Source: Cyanothece sp. UBA12306 | Lineage (GTDB): Bacteria > Cyanobacteriota > Cyanobacteriia > Cyanobacteriales > Microcystaceae | DNA length: 23,051 nt | Direction: 5' to 3' | NCBI GenBank assembly: GCA_003448685.1 | Contig: DLXW01000021.1 | Span: 1 to 23,051, forward strand | Shown here: piece by piece, positions 7,850 through 17,481 of the stretch | Numbering within the stretch: position 1 is the stretch's first letter | Layout of the letters: each line of letters opens with the position of its first letter | The notes under the pieces: model-generated | The model's input: only the letters and a program-made list of their open reading frames with translations | The model's database searches: none | What the model was told of the DNA's origin: nothing | Made by a program: the position numbers and the translations under genes

Positions 7850-10156
7850 ATGATTAAAAGAATTTTTCGACTTTTTAATAGTAAAGAATCACTAAAAATT
7901 ATAAAATCATCTAGTTTAATTGCCTTAATTATATCAATAATAATTTGTCCTTTCTGGTATCAAGTATTTGCTTTTAAAGATTTGCAGGTAGAAGTTAGCC
8001 TACAAGCTCCTAATTCTGAGTATATTAAAGTTTACTGGAATAATCCCCAAGCTTACCCTAATGCTTATAAAAAAATTCTAGTTAACCCTGTAAAATCTAA
8101 ATCTTGGGACATTTCAATCGAACCTCTAGCCAAAAAAAATCCACTTTCAGCAGGCTATGAAATTCAAATTACTGATATCAATACACCTCAAACAAAAGTC
8201 GACTGGAATCAGGTATTTACTAATGTTAAAGGGACAGAATGGCAATTAGTTAACTTCCAATGGTCAAGTCAGAAAAAATCTTTACTATGGAATAATTCTC
8301 AGAATCCGGCATCTCCCCTAGATATTCAACTTGAAGGGGGTGATTTAACCCTTAGTTTTCAGCGTAGTCCTCGAAGTGGAATGCTCAAAATCAAGGCTAA
8401 TAATAAATCTGAAATAGTTGATTTATTTAGTCATAGATTTTTAAAATCAGAATCTATTACTTTTCCAGCAAATGCTTTAGGTAATGAAGAAATAAAATCT
8501 TATAAATTTACAATTCCCTATGATTCATGGCAAAAAATCCAATTTATTTCAGATGATAATCAACCTTTATTCATTAAACAAATTAAAGTAAATAATCAAA
8601 ATATTTCTGATCTAAATTCAGATATAATTGTTTTACCTTTCTTTTCTATTCAGTTCTGGAATAGCCTAGTTTATACTATAATTTCTAGTTTAATTAGCTT
8701 CATCTGGATGACATTATTATTTATTAGTATTATTAATATATGGCAGGGAAGAAAAAATCAAAAACTAGGTTTAATTAGCTATATTATTTTAGTTTCAATT
8801 GCTGTATCAGGTTTTTGGTTGCTGGTTGTTTATCCTGCTGTCATGACACCAGATACTCTCTCACAATGGCAACAAGCATTAAGAAATAAATATGAAGTTT
8901 GGCATCCCCCAATTTTAGCTATTTTAATGCACCTTACACAATATTTTGTCAAAACACCCAGTTTACTAATTTTGCTCCAAGGTTCGATTTTTTGGGGAGC
9001 TATAATCTATCTTATCTACCAAGTTACTAATAATTCTAAAACTTTTTTGATTGGCTCTAGTTTTATAATTTTATTATTTCCACTTTGGCTTTATTCAGGA
9101 ACTATTGTTTCTAATACTTGGATGACAGCTTTTGCCTTATTATCTGCTGCATTTTTAATTCGCGCTAAATATAAACAACGTAAAATTTCTTTTATTCTAT
9201 CAATTATATTTTTATCAGTAGCAGTAATGTTTAGAAGAGAAGTTGCTCTGCTCTTTATTATTTTAATATTTATGTATTTTTTTATTTATTGGAGACAGCA
9301 AAAATTATACCAAAGAATTATCATTTGTTGCTTGATACCTATTTTAATCTTACTACCTGCAAGAATTCTTCTTTATCTTCCTAATATTAATGCTCAGAGA
9401 GATTTTCCTTTTGGACAATTGTTACTACATCAATATGTTGGTACAATAATTAATTCTGAGGACAAAATAAGTTCTTCTCAAATAAGTTCTGAAAAACAGG
9501 AGATTGATAAACGCTTTGGTGATGGTACATTTCAGAGATTTATCGATCATTATATATGCTATTCAGAAAATTATATTCGTATTTATCAGCCTCAAGAATC
9601 ACCATTATTAGGAAACCGTTTAAACGATGAGGATCAAACATTTATTCTGAACAAATATACTAAATCTTTATCTAATTATCCTTTGGGATTTTTAAAACAT
9701 AAAATGTGTAACTTTGCTTATGTTTTACAAGTTCCTAATTTAGGTTATGAAGGTTGGACTCTTTTAGAAAATTGGCCAGCAATGGAAGCACAGTTAAATC
9801 AGTTAGGTATTCAATCTAATAGTCGATTTCCATCAATTATGGAATGGTACAAAAAAACTTTAATTAATAGTTTTGATCATCCTATTTTATCTTTGCTATT
9901 TAGACATTACATTTTTCTTATTATCACTTTATTAATCACTATTATCTCACTGATCTACAAAAAAGAAAAATTATCAATTACCGGCTCGTTTGCCTTAGTT
10001 TATGCTTTAGCACATTTGATTGCTGATTCCTATGGACATTGGCGATATTTATTGCTATCTTATATTTTTTGTTGGATTACTATAATTGCAACCATTGATA
10101 TTTTAACTTCTCCCAAGGTTCAAGATTCAGTATTATTCGATTCAAAAGAAGAATAA
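7850..10156 (+). CDS. Large polytopic membrane protein, GT-C/DUF6020-like glycosyltransferase candidate
   Basis: From the ATG at 7850 the product is 768 residues; the frame is open further upstream to a TTG at 7817, which I consider less likely. One helix at about 20-42 is followed by roughly 225 hydrophilic, beta-rich residues, presumably outside the cytoplasm (about 43-265). About ten further helices begin near 268. In the first loop after helix 3 is YPAVMTPD335TLSQW, then WHPP at 351-354. An acidic residue in the first extracytoplasmic loop is the hallmark of GT-C enzymes that use polyprenyl-phosphate sugars (PMT/ArnT), and the P-x-x-x-T-P-D-T plus WHPP pairing resembles DUF6020-type proteins. 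An arginine pair at 462-463 and a soluble segment at about 520-640 follow. The family assignment is from motif memory. The N-terminal domain is unrecognised. It is last in the 6117-10156 operon and converges on the tamB-like gene. Confidence 0.72.
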   Translation: MIKRIFRLFNSKESLKIIKSSSLIALIISIIICPFWYQVFAFKDLQVEVSLQAPNSEYIKVYWNNPQAYPNAYKKILVNPVKSKSWDISIEPLAKKNPLSAGYEIQITDINTPQTKVDWNQVFTNVKGTEWQLVNFQWSSQKKSLLWNNSQNPASPLDIQLEGGDLTLSFQRSPRSGMLKIKANNKSEIVDLFSHRFLKSESITFPANALGNEEIKSYKFTIPYDSWQKIQFISDDNQPLFIKQIKVNNQNISDLNSDIIVLPFFSIQFWNSLVYTIISSLISFIWMTLLFISIINIWQGRKNQKLGLISYIILVSIAVSGFWLLVVYPAVMTPDTLSQWQQALRNKYEVWHPPILAILMHLTQYFVKTPSLLILLQGSIFWGAIIYLIYQVTNNSKTFLIGSSFIILLFPLWLYSGTIVSNTWMTAFALLSAAFLIRAKYKQRKISFILSIIFLSVAVMFRREVALLFIILIFMYFFIYWRQQKLYQRIIICCLIPILILLPARILLYLPNINAQRDFPFGQLLLHQYVGTIINSEDKISSSQISSEKQEIDKRFGDGTFQRFIDHYICYSENYIRIYQPQESPLLGNRLNDEDQTFILNKYTKSLSNYPLGFLKHKMCNFAYVLQVPNLGYEGWTLLENWPAMEAQLNQLGIQSNSRFPSIMEWYKKTLINSFDHPILSLLFRHYIFLIITLLITIISLIYKKEKLSITGSFALVYALAHLIADSYGHWRYLLLSYIFCWITIIATIDILTSPKVQDSVLFDSKEE

Positions 10157-10231
10157 AACATCCTAAAATAAAGATAATTACTATACAAATTTAAACGCAA
10201 TTTAATGTAATAATATGTTTTGTATACCAAC

Positions 10232-13200
10232 CTAAAATCTTTTTTCATAGCGTACTCGAAATTCATTAAAACCATAATCATAGGATAGTCGAATAAATCC
10301 TTTATCCTCTACTTCATAAATAGTTTCTAAAAAGGGAACAACCCGAAAATCTGTACTTCCTATGGTATCACTTACAGCTGTTTCCATATCATAAATTAAG
10401 GTTTGAAATACCATTGGTAAAGCTAACTGAACAATTCCGAATTGAATTAATTGTTCCGTATTTTTTCCCTGAAATGCTTCAGCTAAAACAAATAATTGTT
10501 CTCCCAATAATCGAACAATTTGTCCTTGACTTCGAGGAGGACTACTGGTTAAACTAATCGCTGGATTACTCAGTAATTGTTCATCAAAATTTTCTTGGCT
10601 TTGATCAGCTAGAAGAGTTAAACAGTTTTGTAATTGAGCTAGTTCTTCCTCAGACCAAGTCGCTTGAGTTCTGATAGGTTGTAAAGGATTTTTGATTAGA
10701 CATAATTCAGATTCATCTTGACCTAAACTAGGAATTAATTGAGTTAAATATCCTTTAAGAGCTAAATTAATATCAACCCTTTGTACTTTATTTAAACTAT
10801 CATCAGGAATTTCGGTTGTATCAGCGTCTCGAATTTGTTTAGTGGTATTAGGCACTTCTGAAACAATTGTTCTTAGTGCAAGATCAAGTTGAGGATTTAA
10901 TATTCCTTGGTCTGGATAAAAAACAATTTGATTAGGATAACGACGTTCCATAAAAAAGCGAGTTTCCAGAAAATTAATTAACCCTCTACTAATAACAATA
11001 CTTCCCTCTGGTTGGAGAGCCATAAAGTTATTTAACGAGCCATTAATAGTTAAATCACCACCAAATTGAAATTGGTATAGTGGCAACGATTCTATTGATA
11101 AACCTTGCAAACTTACTTGAAAATCTTGCAATTTAGGAATAAAAGGCAAGGGATTATCTGATTTAATTGTCTGACGGCGATTCCTAGTTCTAGACCATTG
11201 TTCAAACACAGCAGTCGGTTCTGCTTGGTCAGAGCCTGGCGTTTGAGGAATAAAAACTTGACCACTAGCTAAAAGGACTTGACCACCAATAATAGGTTTA
11301 AGAGCATTCCCCGTCACAACAACATTACCTTCAATTTGCCCATCATATAACCCTTCTAAAGCAATTTGTCCTTGTTGAATGGCAACAGTGAGGGGATTTT
11401 CCAATTGAGATTTAGATTCAAATAAAGGCAAAATTCCGGCAATTGTTAAAGAACTTTTAGCAAAGGTTCCTTCTAGCTGGGGTATTTTTATAGTCTGATC
11501 ATCGACGTTAATTTGGCCAGTAATAGTCAGGGGTTCAGGAAAAGCAGAACTTTTGAATATTATCTCGTTTAGGTTGATATTTCCTTGAGCATTTAAGTCA
11601 TATAATCTTAATCCTTTGGTAAGATCAATTCGTCCTTCTGCATTGGCAAGAACTTCCCCTTCTCCTCCGATTAAAACAATTTGTTCTTGAGTTAAAACTC
11701 CGATTAATTCTAGGGCATCTTTTCCTAATTTTAAATCAACTTCAAAGGCATCATTATTAGTTTGAATAGGAAATGGCATATTAACAGAGGCGTAGATAAA
11801 TGAAGAGTCAGTAGTTATCAGTTTAAAACGTTGATCCCTATAGTTAAATTGTCCAGCAATAGTTTTTTCTAAGAAACGCCCTTGAAAAGCTGAATCAACA
11901 ACGGCAAATTGACCTTGAATTTGTGGATTAAAAGGTTTACCCTCTAGAGTTCCTGATGCGTTAATTTCACCAGAAATATCTACAGGAAGTTCAATCAAAC
12001 TACTAATAGTATCAATAGATAATCTTTGGACATTCCAGTTAGCAGCAATTTTTTGTAAGGACAATTTACCATCTAAAGCAATTAAGGTTTGTTTAATTTG
12101 TATTTGGGCTGGTTCAACAGTAATTATTCCATTAATTAAGTTTGCGTTTAGTTGAACTTTATTAATAGGAATAAATCGCTGATCTCGAATAACTAATCCT
12201 AATGGTTCGATAATATCAGGAAAAGATGCTTGGGGATGCCATTCTAAATTTTTTCCTTTTAATACTAGATTAATAGTTGGATTAAATAAAGTTCCACCCA
12301 AGGCAATGTCTGTATCAAAACGACCCCTAATATCTAACTCTGTGGGAACTGCACCTGTTTCTTTTTTATCTGCTAATTGGCGGATTTTTTGGTCAATTAT
12401 TGCTAGTAAATTGAGTTGTTCTGCAATAGCTGCATTACCGTCTCCAGTTGATTGTATACCAACTTGACCTGATTTAGCATAATCAATAGGTTGTAGTTTA
12501 ATTACATCTAATAATCGCTCAATATTAGAAATTTTTAAAGCATTCAAAATATCTTCTACACGACCTTGTTCAATATTTAAGTTACCTTGTAATGTACCTG
12601 ATTTAAGATTAAGAGATCCTTCGATATCATAACTGCTTTCTCCTAATCTCAGGCTGGCATTTCGTAGGAAGGCAACATCGTTTTTATATTTTACTTCTGC
12701 TGTTAATTTTTCTGCTTCAATGAATCCTAAACTTGGTTTTTCAATGGTTATCTTTCCCTGTCCTTGGAGGGTAAAAGGATCAATTTCAATTTGACTATTA
12801 ATGGAACCCGAAATATAGCCAGGTATACCATATTCTTGTCCAGGAGCAATTTTAGCTAATTCTAAGGGTAATGATTCTATTTTAGTTCTTAAGCGATTAT
12901 TTTCTAATTTTCCTGTGGCTATAATTGGGGTTTGTTGCCCAAAGATTTGGCGCAGTTCAAAAGATGCTGGAAGATAAGGTGCGGGACAGTTTTGTTGAAT
13001 ACATGGAGTTAATTTAGCTGCAATAATATCTTGTTTTCCTTGTAAATTTAAGGCAATATTTTTTCCTAAGATTGCATTTATGTTTCCAGTTAAAACAGGC
13101 TCAAAAGTTCTGCCATTAAAGATAAAATTAGTTAATTTTATATCTCCTAATAATTGCAAATTTCCTGGAGTAGTGGGGGCTGTTAATAAGTTTTGCCCAA

Positions 13201-16195
13201 TTAACTTTCCTGTAAATTGTCCTTGTCCTTTTAAGCTAATTTCTTCGGGGACTAATGTTCGATCTAGGGGAATAAGAGAAATTAATTGAGTTAAGGGTAA
13301 TTTATCTAAGTTAGCATTAGCATTGACTGATAAATTTATTTTGGTAATATCGGGTACTGTAAAAATATCAGATAATTCAATATTTCCTGTTCCTGTCAAT
13401 CTTTGTCCGTTTGCTTGAACGGAAATATTATTAACTTTAATGGGAATGGTTGTGCCACTTACAAAGATGTCTTTAATACTACCAGAAAGACTAATGTTAG
13501 AAGTTAAGCTAGAAATATCTATGGAGGGTATTTGAGGTGCAATTTCACTTAAAATTACAGCAAGATTGAGATTAGATGCAATGATATTAGTATTCCATTG
13601 ATTCCCTTGTAATTGAGTGTTCGTATTAATTTTACCTTGTGCTGTTGCTAGTTGTAAATCAATATTAGCTTTGGCACTACTCAAATCAGGAGTAGTAGAA
13701 ATTAAAGGGGTTAATTGACTTGATAGATTAATTTTCCCACCAATTAATTGTGTTGCTATCGGTAATTGAGGAGCAATTTGATTTAGGGAAAGTTGATTAA
13801 GATTAACCAAGGCACTTATGACACCCTTGCTTAAATCTCCAGTAACATTAACCTTGCTATTTTCTAACAATAACTGTGCTTTAGCAGTACCTTTAAAAGT
13901 AGTAAAATCAAGTTTTTTACTGAAAGAATTAATCAGAGAATTGAGATTGCCAGTTAATTGAATATTACTACTAATTAAACTAGAATTAACTGGTAAGTCT
14001 GGGATAATTTGATTAAGGGAAATTTGACTAATTTCTGACCCTAGCCCTAAAATTCCATTGCCTAAATCAAAGGTGGCATTGATGGGACTTCCTGCCACAG
14101 TTAGTTGTACTTTTCCATCTGCTTGAAGACGGTTAATGTTAAATTTTGAATTTTCAAAAAGTTGATCGATAGCACCAAAAATATTAACTTTAGTTTGTCC
14201 TATTTTAACTGGGACTGCTACCTTAGAAAGATAAGGATCAAGGGCAACTCCTGAAATGGAAGCAGCAGCATTAATATTACCTTGAGAAAGATTGGTATTA
14301 ACTGCGATCGCTCCACCATTTACTGTTATTAATAAATTTCCTTTGCTTTCTATTGTTTTGGCTTTAAGAGAGTCTAATTTACCTGATAAACCTAAATTAG
14401 CATTACTTAAAGTAATTCCCTGATTAAATACTTCCTCAGGACAAGTAATTAAGGAACAAGCTACCTTTAAAAAAGGATCAAGAGAAAATGAATTAGCAGT
14501 TAAAATACTTCTCCATTTCTTATCTTTTAAATCTCCCAAACCATTGACAGTAATATCACCTCCCCTAGAAGTTAAAACTACATCTTGGAGGAAGATATTA
14601 GTACCTGAGATAATAATATTTCCTTGTCCTGAAACCTGTTCTTCTGATAATCTAATCAAGTTAGGACTACGCCATTCCAGTTTGCCTGATGGTTTTCCTA
14701 AGGTTCCGATAATAGAACCCTTAGCGTTAATATTTCCTAAGCTAATATCTTGGATTGTTTTATAATAAGGAGTTAATAATTTTTCCGTGGGTAATTGTGA
14801 TTTAAAACTAAAAGATAAAGGCATTTTTTGCCAATCAATACTTTTTTGTTTTTTTATTGATTTAAGAATATTAGATTCTACCTTCCCTTGCGCTGTAATG
14901 CTTCCTCCAGCAGTGGGAATTATTTGTACTTTTTGTAAGATAAATTGATCTAAGTTGGCCTTGAATTTTGCTTTAATATCTTTAATCGGTACTTGATCAA
15001 TAAACAAGGAATTAACATTACTAATTGAACCTGTCAAAATAGGATTAGTAAGGTCTCCATTTAACTTGATTTGACCTTGAATTTCTCCCCTTAAGTTAAG
15101 AGGTAATTGGAGAGGAACAATCTTTAGTAAATTTTGTAGTGAAACAGGTTTTAAATTAAGATCAAGCTTATAACCTTGTTGCCAATTAATTGCCCCAGTA
15201 ATTTGGGTAACTAAGTTGCCTAAACTAATTTTTGTATCTTTAAATTGAATATTTTTACCTTGAAAATCTAGATTTAAGTCTACTTTTAAAGGAACTTTGA
15301 GAGGTTTAATATTAGCCTCAATAGTAGATATTTCAAACCTTCCTAAACTTTGAGATTCTTGGATTTTGTCTAGCGAAGGAACTGCAAGATTCAAATTACC
15401 ATTAACCTTGCCATCTTTGACAGTTACAGGGGAATTAGGAACCAAAGAAGCTAGTTCAGGAATTCCCAATTGATTAACTTTTAATTGTGCTTGGGTTTGC
15501 CAAGTTTTGAGATCTGTTTCTCCTTTTATAGAGATATCACTTTTTAGCAAATTTGCTGCAATATCATAATTTACTTGTTGATCATCATTAGATTTATAGG
15601 TATATCCTCCTTGTCCCTCTAATTCTAGATTTACAGGTTTTTTAAACCCATAGGGACGAACAGCAATATCGACATTATTAAGATTAATATTAGCCTTAAT
15701 GTCAAAAGGAAGATTAAGTTCCCCCGTTTGTTCGATTTGTGGTAATTTAACCCATTCTCCAGTTTGATCCTGTTCAATATAGAGATTAGGATCATTAATG
15801 GTAATATCTAAACCTATAGGTTGGCCGACAAAAGCAGGTAAAATATTAAAATTAATAGCTATTTCTTCAACTTCTATATAATCTGTATCGTTCTTATTAG
15901 CAGGAATAGAAGAGGGACTGAGACTAATATGATTCAGAGAAAAACTTTCTACTTGTCCTACTTTAACTTCCCTTTCTAAAAGTTTACTTAATTCTGTTGA
16001 GAGAATAGGAGATAGCTTTTGATAGACAAAATAATTAATTCCTCCATAGGTTGCAACCCCTAAAGTCGAGATAATTCCCATAGAAATCAGCGTAGAAGGT
16101 CGTTTAATAAAGTTAACCAGTCTAGCTAATAGATTATTTGTTTCAGATGGTTCTGGTGGTTGATTTGGCGGTTGGTTCGGAGGAATATTAGTCAT
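10232..16195 (-). CDS. tamB: TamB-like translocation/assembly module protein (DUF490 C-terminus)
   Basis: This very long protein (1987 residues) has a Pro/Gln-rich cytoplasmic N-terminus (PPNQPPNQPPEP), one membrane anchor at about 33-57, and then some 1,900 residues of repeating beta-strand units (patterns such as GxLxLxGxLxNPxIxGxI). It ends in the conserved TamB/DUF490 block: the segment around ASGQVFIPQTPGS, a stretch with PEGSIVISRGLINFL, and the C-terminal GFIRLSYDYGFNEFRVRYEKRF-type region, which closes on an aromatic residue as in outer-membrane-interacting proteins. TamB-like proteins span the periplasm, working with Omp85 proteins or as phospholipid conduits between membranes. Cyanobacterial members are longer than the about 1,260-residue E. 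coli protein, so the length is not odd. No frameshift or internal stop is seen. The gene is transcribed alone, divergently from the solute-binding protein gene, with 208 bases between starts. No Omp85 partner gene is in the window. Confidence 0.92.
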   Translation of the reverse strand: MTNIPPNQPPNQPPEPSETNNLLARLVNFIKRPSTLISMGIISTLGVATYGGINYFVYQKLSPILSTELSKLLEREVKVGQVESFSLNHISLSPSSIPANKNDTDYIEVEEIAINFNILPAFVGQPIGLDITINDPNLYIEQDQTGEWVKLPQIEQTGELNLPFDIKANINLNNVDIAVRPYGFKKPVNLELEGQGGYTYKSNDDQQVNYDIAANLLKSDISIKGETDLKTWQTQAQLKVNQLGIPELASLVPNSPVTVKDGKVNGNLNLAVPSLDKIQESQSLGRFEISTIEANIKPLKVPLKVDLNLDFQGKNIQFKDTKISLGNLVTQITGAINWQQGYKLDLNLKPVSLQNLLKIVPLQLPLNLRGEIQGQIKLNGDLTNPILTGSISNVNSLFIDQVPIKDIKAKFKANLDQFILQKVQIIPTAGGSITAQGKVESNILKSIKKQKSIDWQKMPLSFSFKSQLPTEKLLTPYYKTIQDISLGNINAKGSIIGTLGKPSGKLEWRSPNLIRLSEEQVSGQGNIIISGTNIFLQDVVLTSRGGDITVNGLGDLKDKKWRSILTANSFSLDPFLKVACSLITCPEEVFNQGITLSNANLGLSGKLDSLKAKTIESKGNLLITVNGGAIAVNTNLSQGNINAAASISGVALDPYLSKVAVPVKIGQTKVNIFGAIDQLFENSKFNINRLQADGKVQLTVAGSPINATFDLGNGILGLGSEISQISLNQIIPDLPVNSSLISSNIQLTGNLNSLINSFSKKLDFTTFKGTAKAQLLLENSKVNVTGDLSKGVISALVNLNQLSLNQIAPQLPIATQLIGGKINLSSQLTPLISTTPDLSSAKANIDLQLATAQGKINTNTQLQGNQWNTNIIASNLNLAVILSEIAPQIPSIDISSLTSNISLSGSIKDIFVSGTTIPIKVNNISVQANGQRLTGTGNIELSDIFTVPDITKINLSVNANANLDKLPLTQLISLIPLDRTLVPEEISLKGQGQFTGKLIGQNLLTAPTTPGNLQLLGDIKLTNFIFNGRTFEPVLTGNINAILGKNIALNLQGKQDIIAAKLTPCIQQNCPAPYLPASFELRQIFGQQTPIIATGKLENNRLRTKIESLPLELAKIAPGQEYGIPGYISGSINSQIEIDPFTLQGQGKITIEKPSLGFIEAEKLTAEVKYKNDVAFLRNASLRLGESSYDIEGSLNLKSGTLQGNLNIEQGRVEDILNALKISNIERLLDVIKLQPIDYAKSGQVGIQSTGDGNAAIAEQLNLLAIIDQKIRQLADKKETGAVPTELDIRGRFDTDIALGGTLFNPTINLVLKGKNLEWHPQASFPDIIEPLGLVIRDQRFIPINKVQLNANLINGIITVEPAQIQIKQTLIALDGKLSLQKIAANWNVQRLSIDTISSLIELPVDISGEINASGTLEGKPFNPQIQGQFAVVDSAFQGRFLEKTIAGQFNYRDQRFKLITTDSSFIYASVNMPFPIQTNNDAFEVDLKLGKDALELIGVLTQEQIVLIGGEGEVLANAEGRIDLTKGLRLYDLNAQGNINLNEIIFKSSAFPEPLTITGQINVDDQTIKIPQLEGTFAKSSLTIAGILPLFESKSQLENPLTVAIQQGQIALEGLYDGQIEGNVVVTGNALKPIIGGQVLLASGQVFIPQTPGSDQAEPTAVFEQWSRTRNRRQTIKSDNPLPFIPKLQDFQVSLQGLSIESLPLYQFQFGGDLTINGSLNNFMALQPEGSIVISRGLINFLETRFFMERRYPNQIVFYPDQGILNPQLDLALRTIVSEVPNTTKQIRDADTTEIPDDSLNKVQRVDINLALKGYLTQLIPSLGQDESELCLIKNPLQPIRTQATWSEEELAQLQNCLTLLADQSQENFDEQLLSNPAISLTSSPPRSQGQIVRLLGEQLFVLAEAFQGKNTEQLIQFGIVQLALPMVFQTLIYDMETAVSDTIGSTDFRVVPFLETIYEVEDKGFIRLSYDYGFNEFRVRYEKRF

Positions 16196-16391
16196 TTCTG
16201 CTTAGGTAAACTCACCACATTGAATAACTTAACACAAGTTCTTGATATTTTTCATTGTTAATAGTCAAACATAAATTAAATACCATCGATTAACTTGCCA
16301 ATACTTAGGTTGAAATTCAGTGAAATTTTTGTTCATGATTTTTGACGAAACTTAGATCCCCTTTGTTCAGTCTATGGACTAAAATTAGTTC

Positions 16392-16397
16392 AAGGAG
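16392..16397 (+). promoter_or_regulatory. Shine-Dalgarno of the solute-binding protein gene
   Basis: AAGGAG is located six bases before the ATG at 16404 and is one of the few canonical ribosome-binding sites in the window. It fixes the start of the gene. The 208-base divergent region upstream (16196-16403) holds TTGACG at 16342-16347 but no well-spaced -10 that I would commit to. Confidence 0.75.
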
Positions 16398-16403
16398 TAG
16401 ACA

Positions 16404-17303
16404 ATGAACAAAAAACTAAGCCTAGTAATTTTCACTTTGCTTTTATTAACAACTTGTCAAACCCCCAGTTGGGCCGGTCAAGTTTTAGAAAAAATTAGAC
16501 AAACTGGTGTTATCAATGCGGGAACTCGTAAAGATGCTATTCCTTTTGGTTATGTTAATGAACAAGGAAAATGGGTTGGCTATTCTGTCGATATTCTAGA
16601 AATTATTAGGCAAGATCTCGAAAAAAAACTAGGTAAACCTATCAAATTAAATCTATTAGAAGTAACTGCTCAAAATCGCTTTGATAAAATTAAAGACGGG
16701 ACTATTGATATTGAATGTGCTTCAACAACTTTTACTTGGGAAAGAAATGAAACAGTAGATTTTACAGTTAGTTATTTTGCTAGTGGGACTAAAGTTTTAG
16801 TCGCAAAAGGTAGCGGAATAGGAGCTATTGAAACCCTCGCAGGACGTAAAGTAGGAGTTATTCCTAAAACTACTAATGAACAGGCTATTAAAATTCAACA
16901 ACCTGCTGCTCAATTAGTAATGGTAAAAGACCGTAATGACGGATTAAAAAAGTTAGAATCGGGAATAATAGATGCTTTTGCCAGTGATGGAATTGTCTTA
17001 GAAGGATTGAAAAAAGAATCGAGTAATCCTAATATTTTAGAAGTAGTTCCAGAATTTCCTTATGTTTATGAATCCTACGCTTGTATGGTACCCCAAAATA
17101 ATTCAGCATGGCGTAATAGTGTTAATTATAGTTTAATTAAATTTATGGAAGGAATCGTCAGCGATCAACCCCAACCCGTTGCTATTTATGAAAAGTGGTT
17201 TGGTGAAGACACAGGAATTACACCTTATTCTCGTGATAATATTAATGATTATTTTCAAGGAATTGTTAATAGTTACGAGTGGATTCCTCTTATTGGTAAT
17301 TAG
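16404..17303 (+). CDS. Periplasmic amino-acid-type ABC transporter substrate-binding protein (SBP family 3)
   Basis: The 299-residue protein has a Sec signal peptide (MNKK, hydrophobic core to about 17, cleavage expected after SWA24), so it is periplasmic. The C18 preceded by L-T-T is a poor lipobox. The mature chain starts with VLEKIRQTGVINAGTRKDAIPFGYVNEQGKWVG-type sequence, typical of family 3 solute-binding proteins for polar amino acids. VGYSVDILEII and DIECASTTFTWERNETVDFTVSYF (first half, read in short segments) carry the E-R and D-F positions that line the binding cleft, and GRKVGVIPKTTNE opens lobe 2. Length is normal for the family. No permease or ATPase gene is next to it, so it is an orphan whose transporter is elsewhere. 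A strong AAGGAG precedes the start. The ligand is probably an amino acid, perhaps acidic or its amide, but this cannot be resolved from sequence alone. Confidence 0.9.
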   Translation: MNKKLSLVIFTLLLLTTCQTPSWAGQVLEKIRQTGVINAGTRKDAIPFGYVNEQGKWVGYSVDILEIIRQDLEKKLGKPIKLNLLEVTAQNRFDKIKDGTIDIECASTTFTWERNETVDFTVSYFASGTKVLVAKGSGIGAIETLAGRKVGVIPKTTNEQAIKIQQPAAQLVMVKDRNDGLKKLESGIIDAFASDGIVLEGLKKESSNPNILEVVPEFPYVYESYACMVPQNNSAWRNSVNYSLIKFMEGIVSDQPQPVAIYEKWFGEDTGITPYSRDNINDYFQGIVNSYEWIPLIGN

Positions 17304-17305
17304 TC

Positions 17306-17479
17306 TATAGCAGTTCTCATACTCGTGAGGTACAGAAGTTAATGGTTTTGAGCATTCGGGAGTTCGGCAGTCGGCAGTCGAAGGAAAATCAAAGTGGACC
17401 TCACCAAAGTGAGAAAAGCACCACCCAACTCTTAAGAGTAGGCTACACTTTGTATCTCACACAGTTGAGAAATGCTATA
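17306..17479. mobile_element. MITE-like element with 28-base terminal inverted repeats, TA ends
   Basis: The left arm (17306-17333) and the reverse complement of the right arm (17452-17479) match at 21 of 28 positions by hand alignment. The outermost seven are identical (TATAGCA), as are TTCTCA and GTGAG inside. The element is 174 bases long, has no ORF, and both ends are TA, as expected if TA was the duplicated target of an IS630/Tc1-type transposase. Inside are a short direct repeat (GGCAGTC twice near 17362-17378) and a small hairpin (CTCAC-caaa-GTGAG). It begins three bases after the stop of the solute-binding protein gene and ends 29 bases before arsM. No transposase gene is present. The family assignment is inference. 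Confidence 0.65.
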
Positions 17480-17481
17480 CT
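17473..17481 (+). promoter_or_regulatory. Extended -10 promoter candidate for arsM
   Basis: TGCTATACT fits the extended -10 form TGnTATAAT with one mismatch in the hexamer (TATACT, 17476-17481). A start site about seven bases on would give a leader of roughly 21 bases before the arsM ATG at 17509. There is no good -35 at normal spacing, which extended -10 promoters tolerate. Six of the nine bases and part of the hexamer belong to the right end of the MITE-like element. Confidence 0.4.

Noticed and set aside
10182..10226. Inverted repeat TATACAAA / TTTGTATA between the GT-C-like and tamB-like genes as a terminator
   Set aside because: The stem is eight A/T-rich pairs with a loop of about 29 bases and no U-tract, so it is not convincing.
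13080..14765. Plus-strand ORFs of 69 and 73 codons inside the tamB-like gene
   Set aside because: They are antisense frames in low-complexity beta-repeat coding sequence; Pro/Ile-rich composition is a by-product of the opposite strand.
16196..16403. NtcA-type site (GT-N10-AC) in the tamB/solute-binding-protein divergent region
   Set aside because: Only the relaxed GT...AC pattern occurs, which is expected by chance; no GTA-N8-TAC is present and no correctly placed -10 follows.
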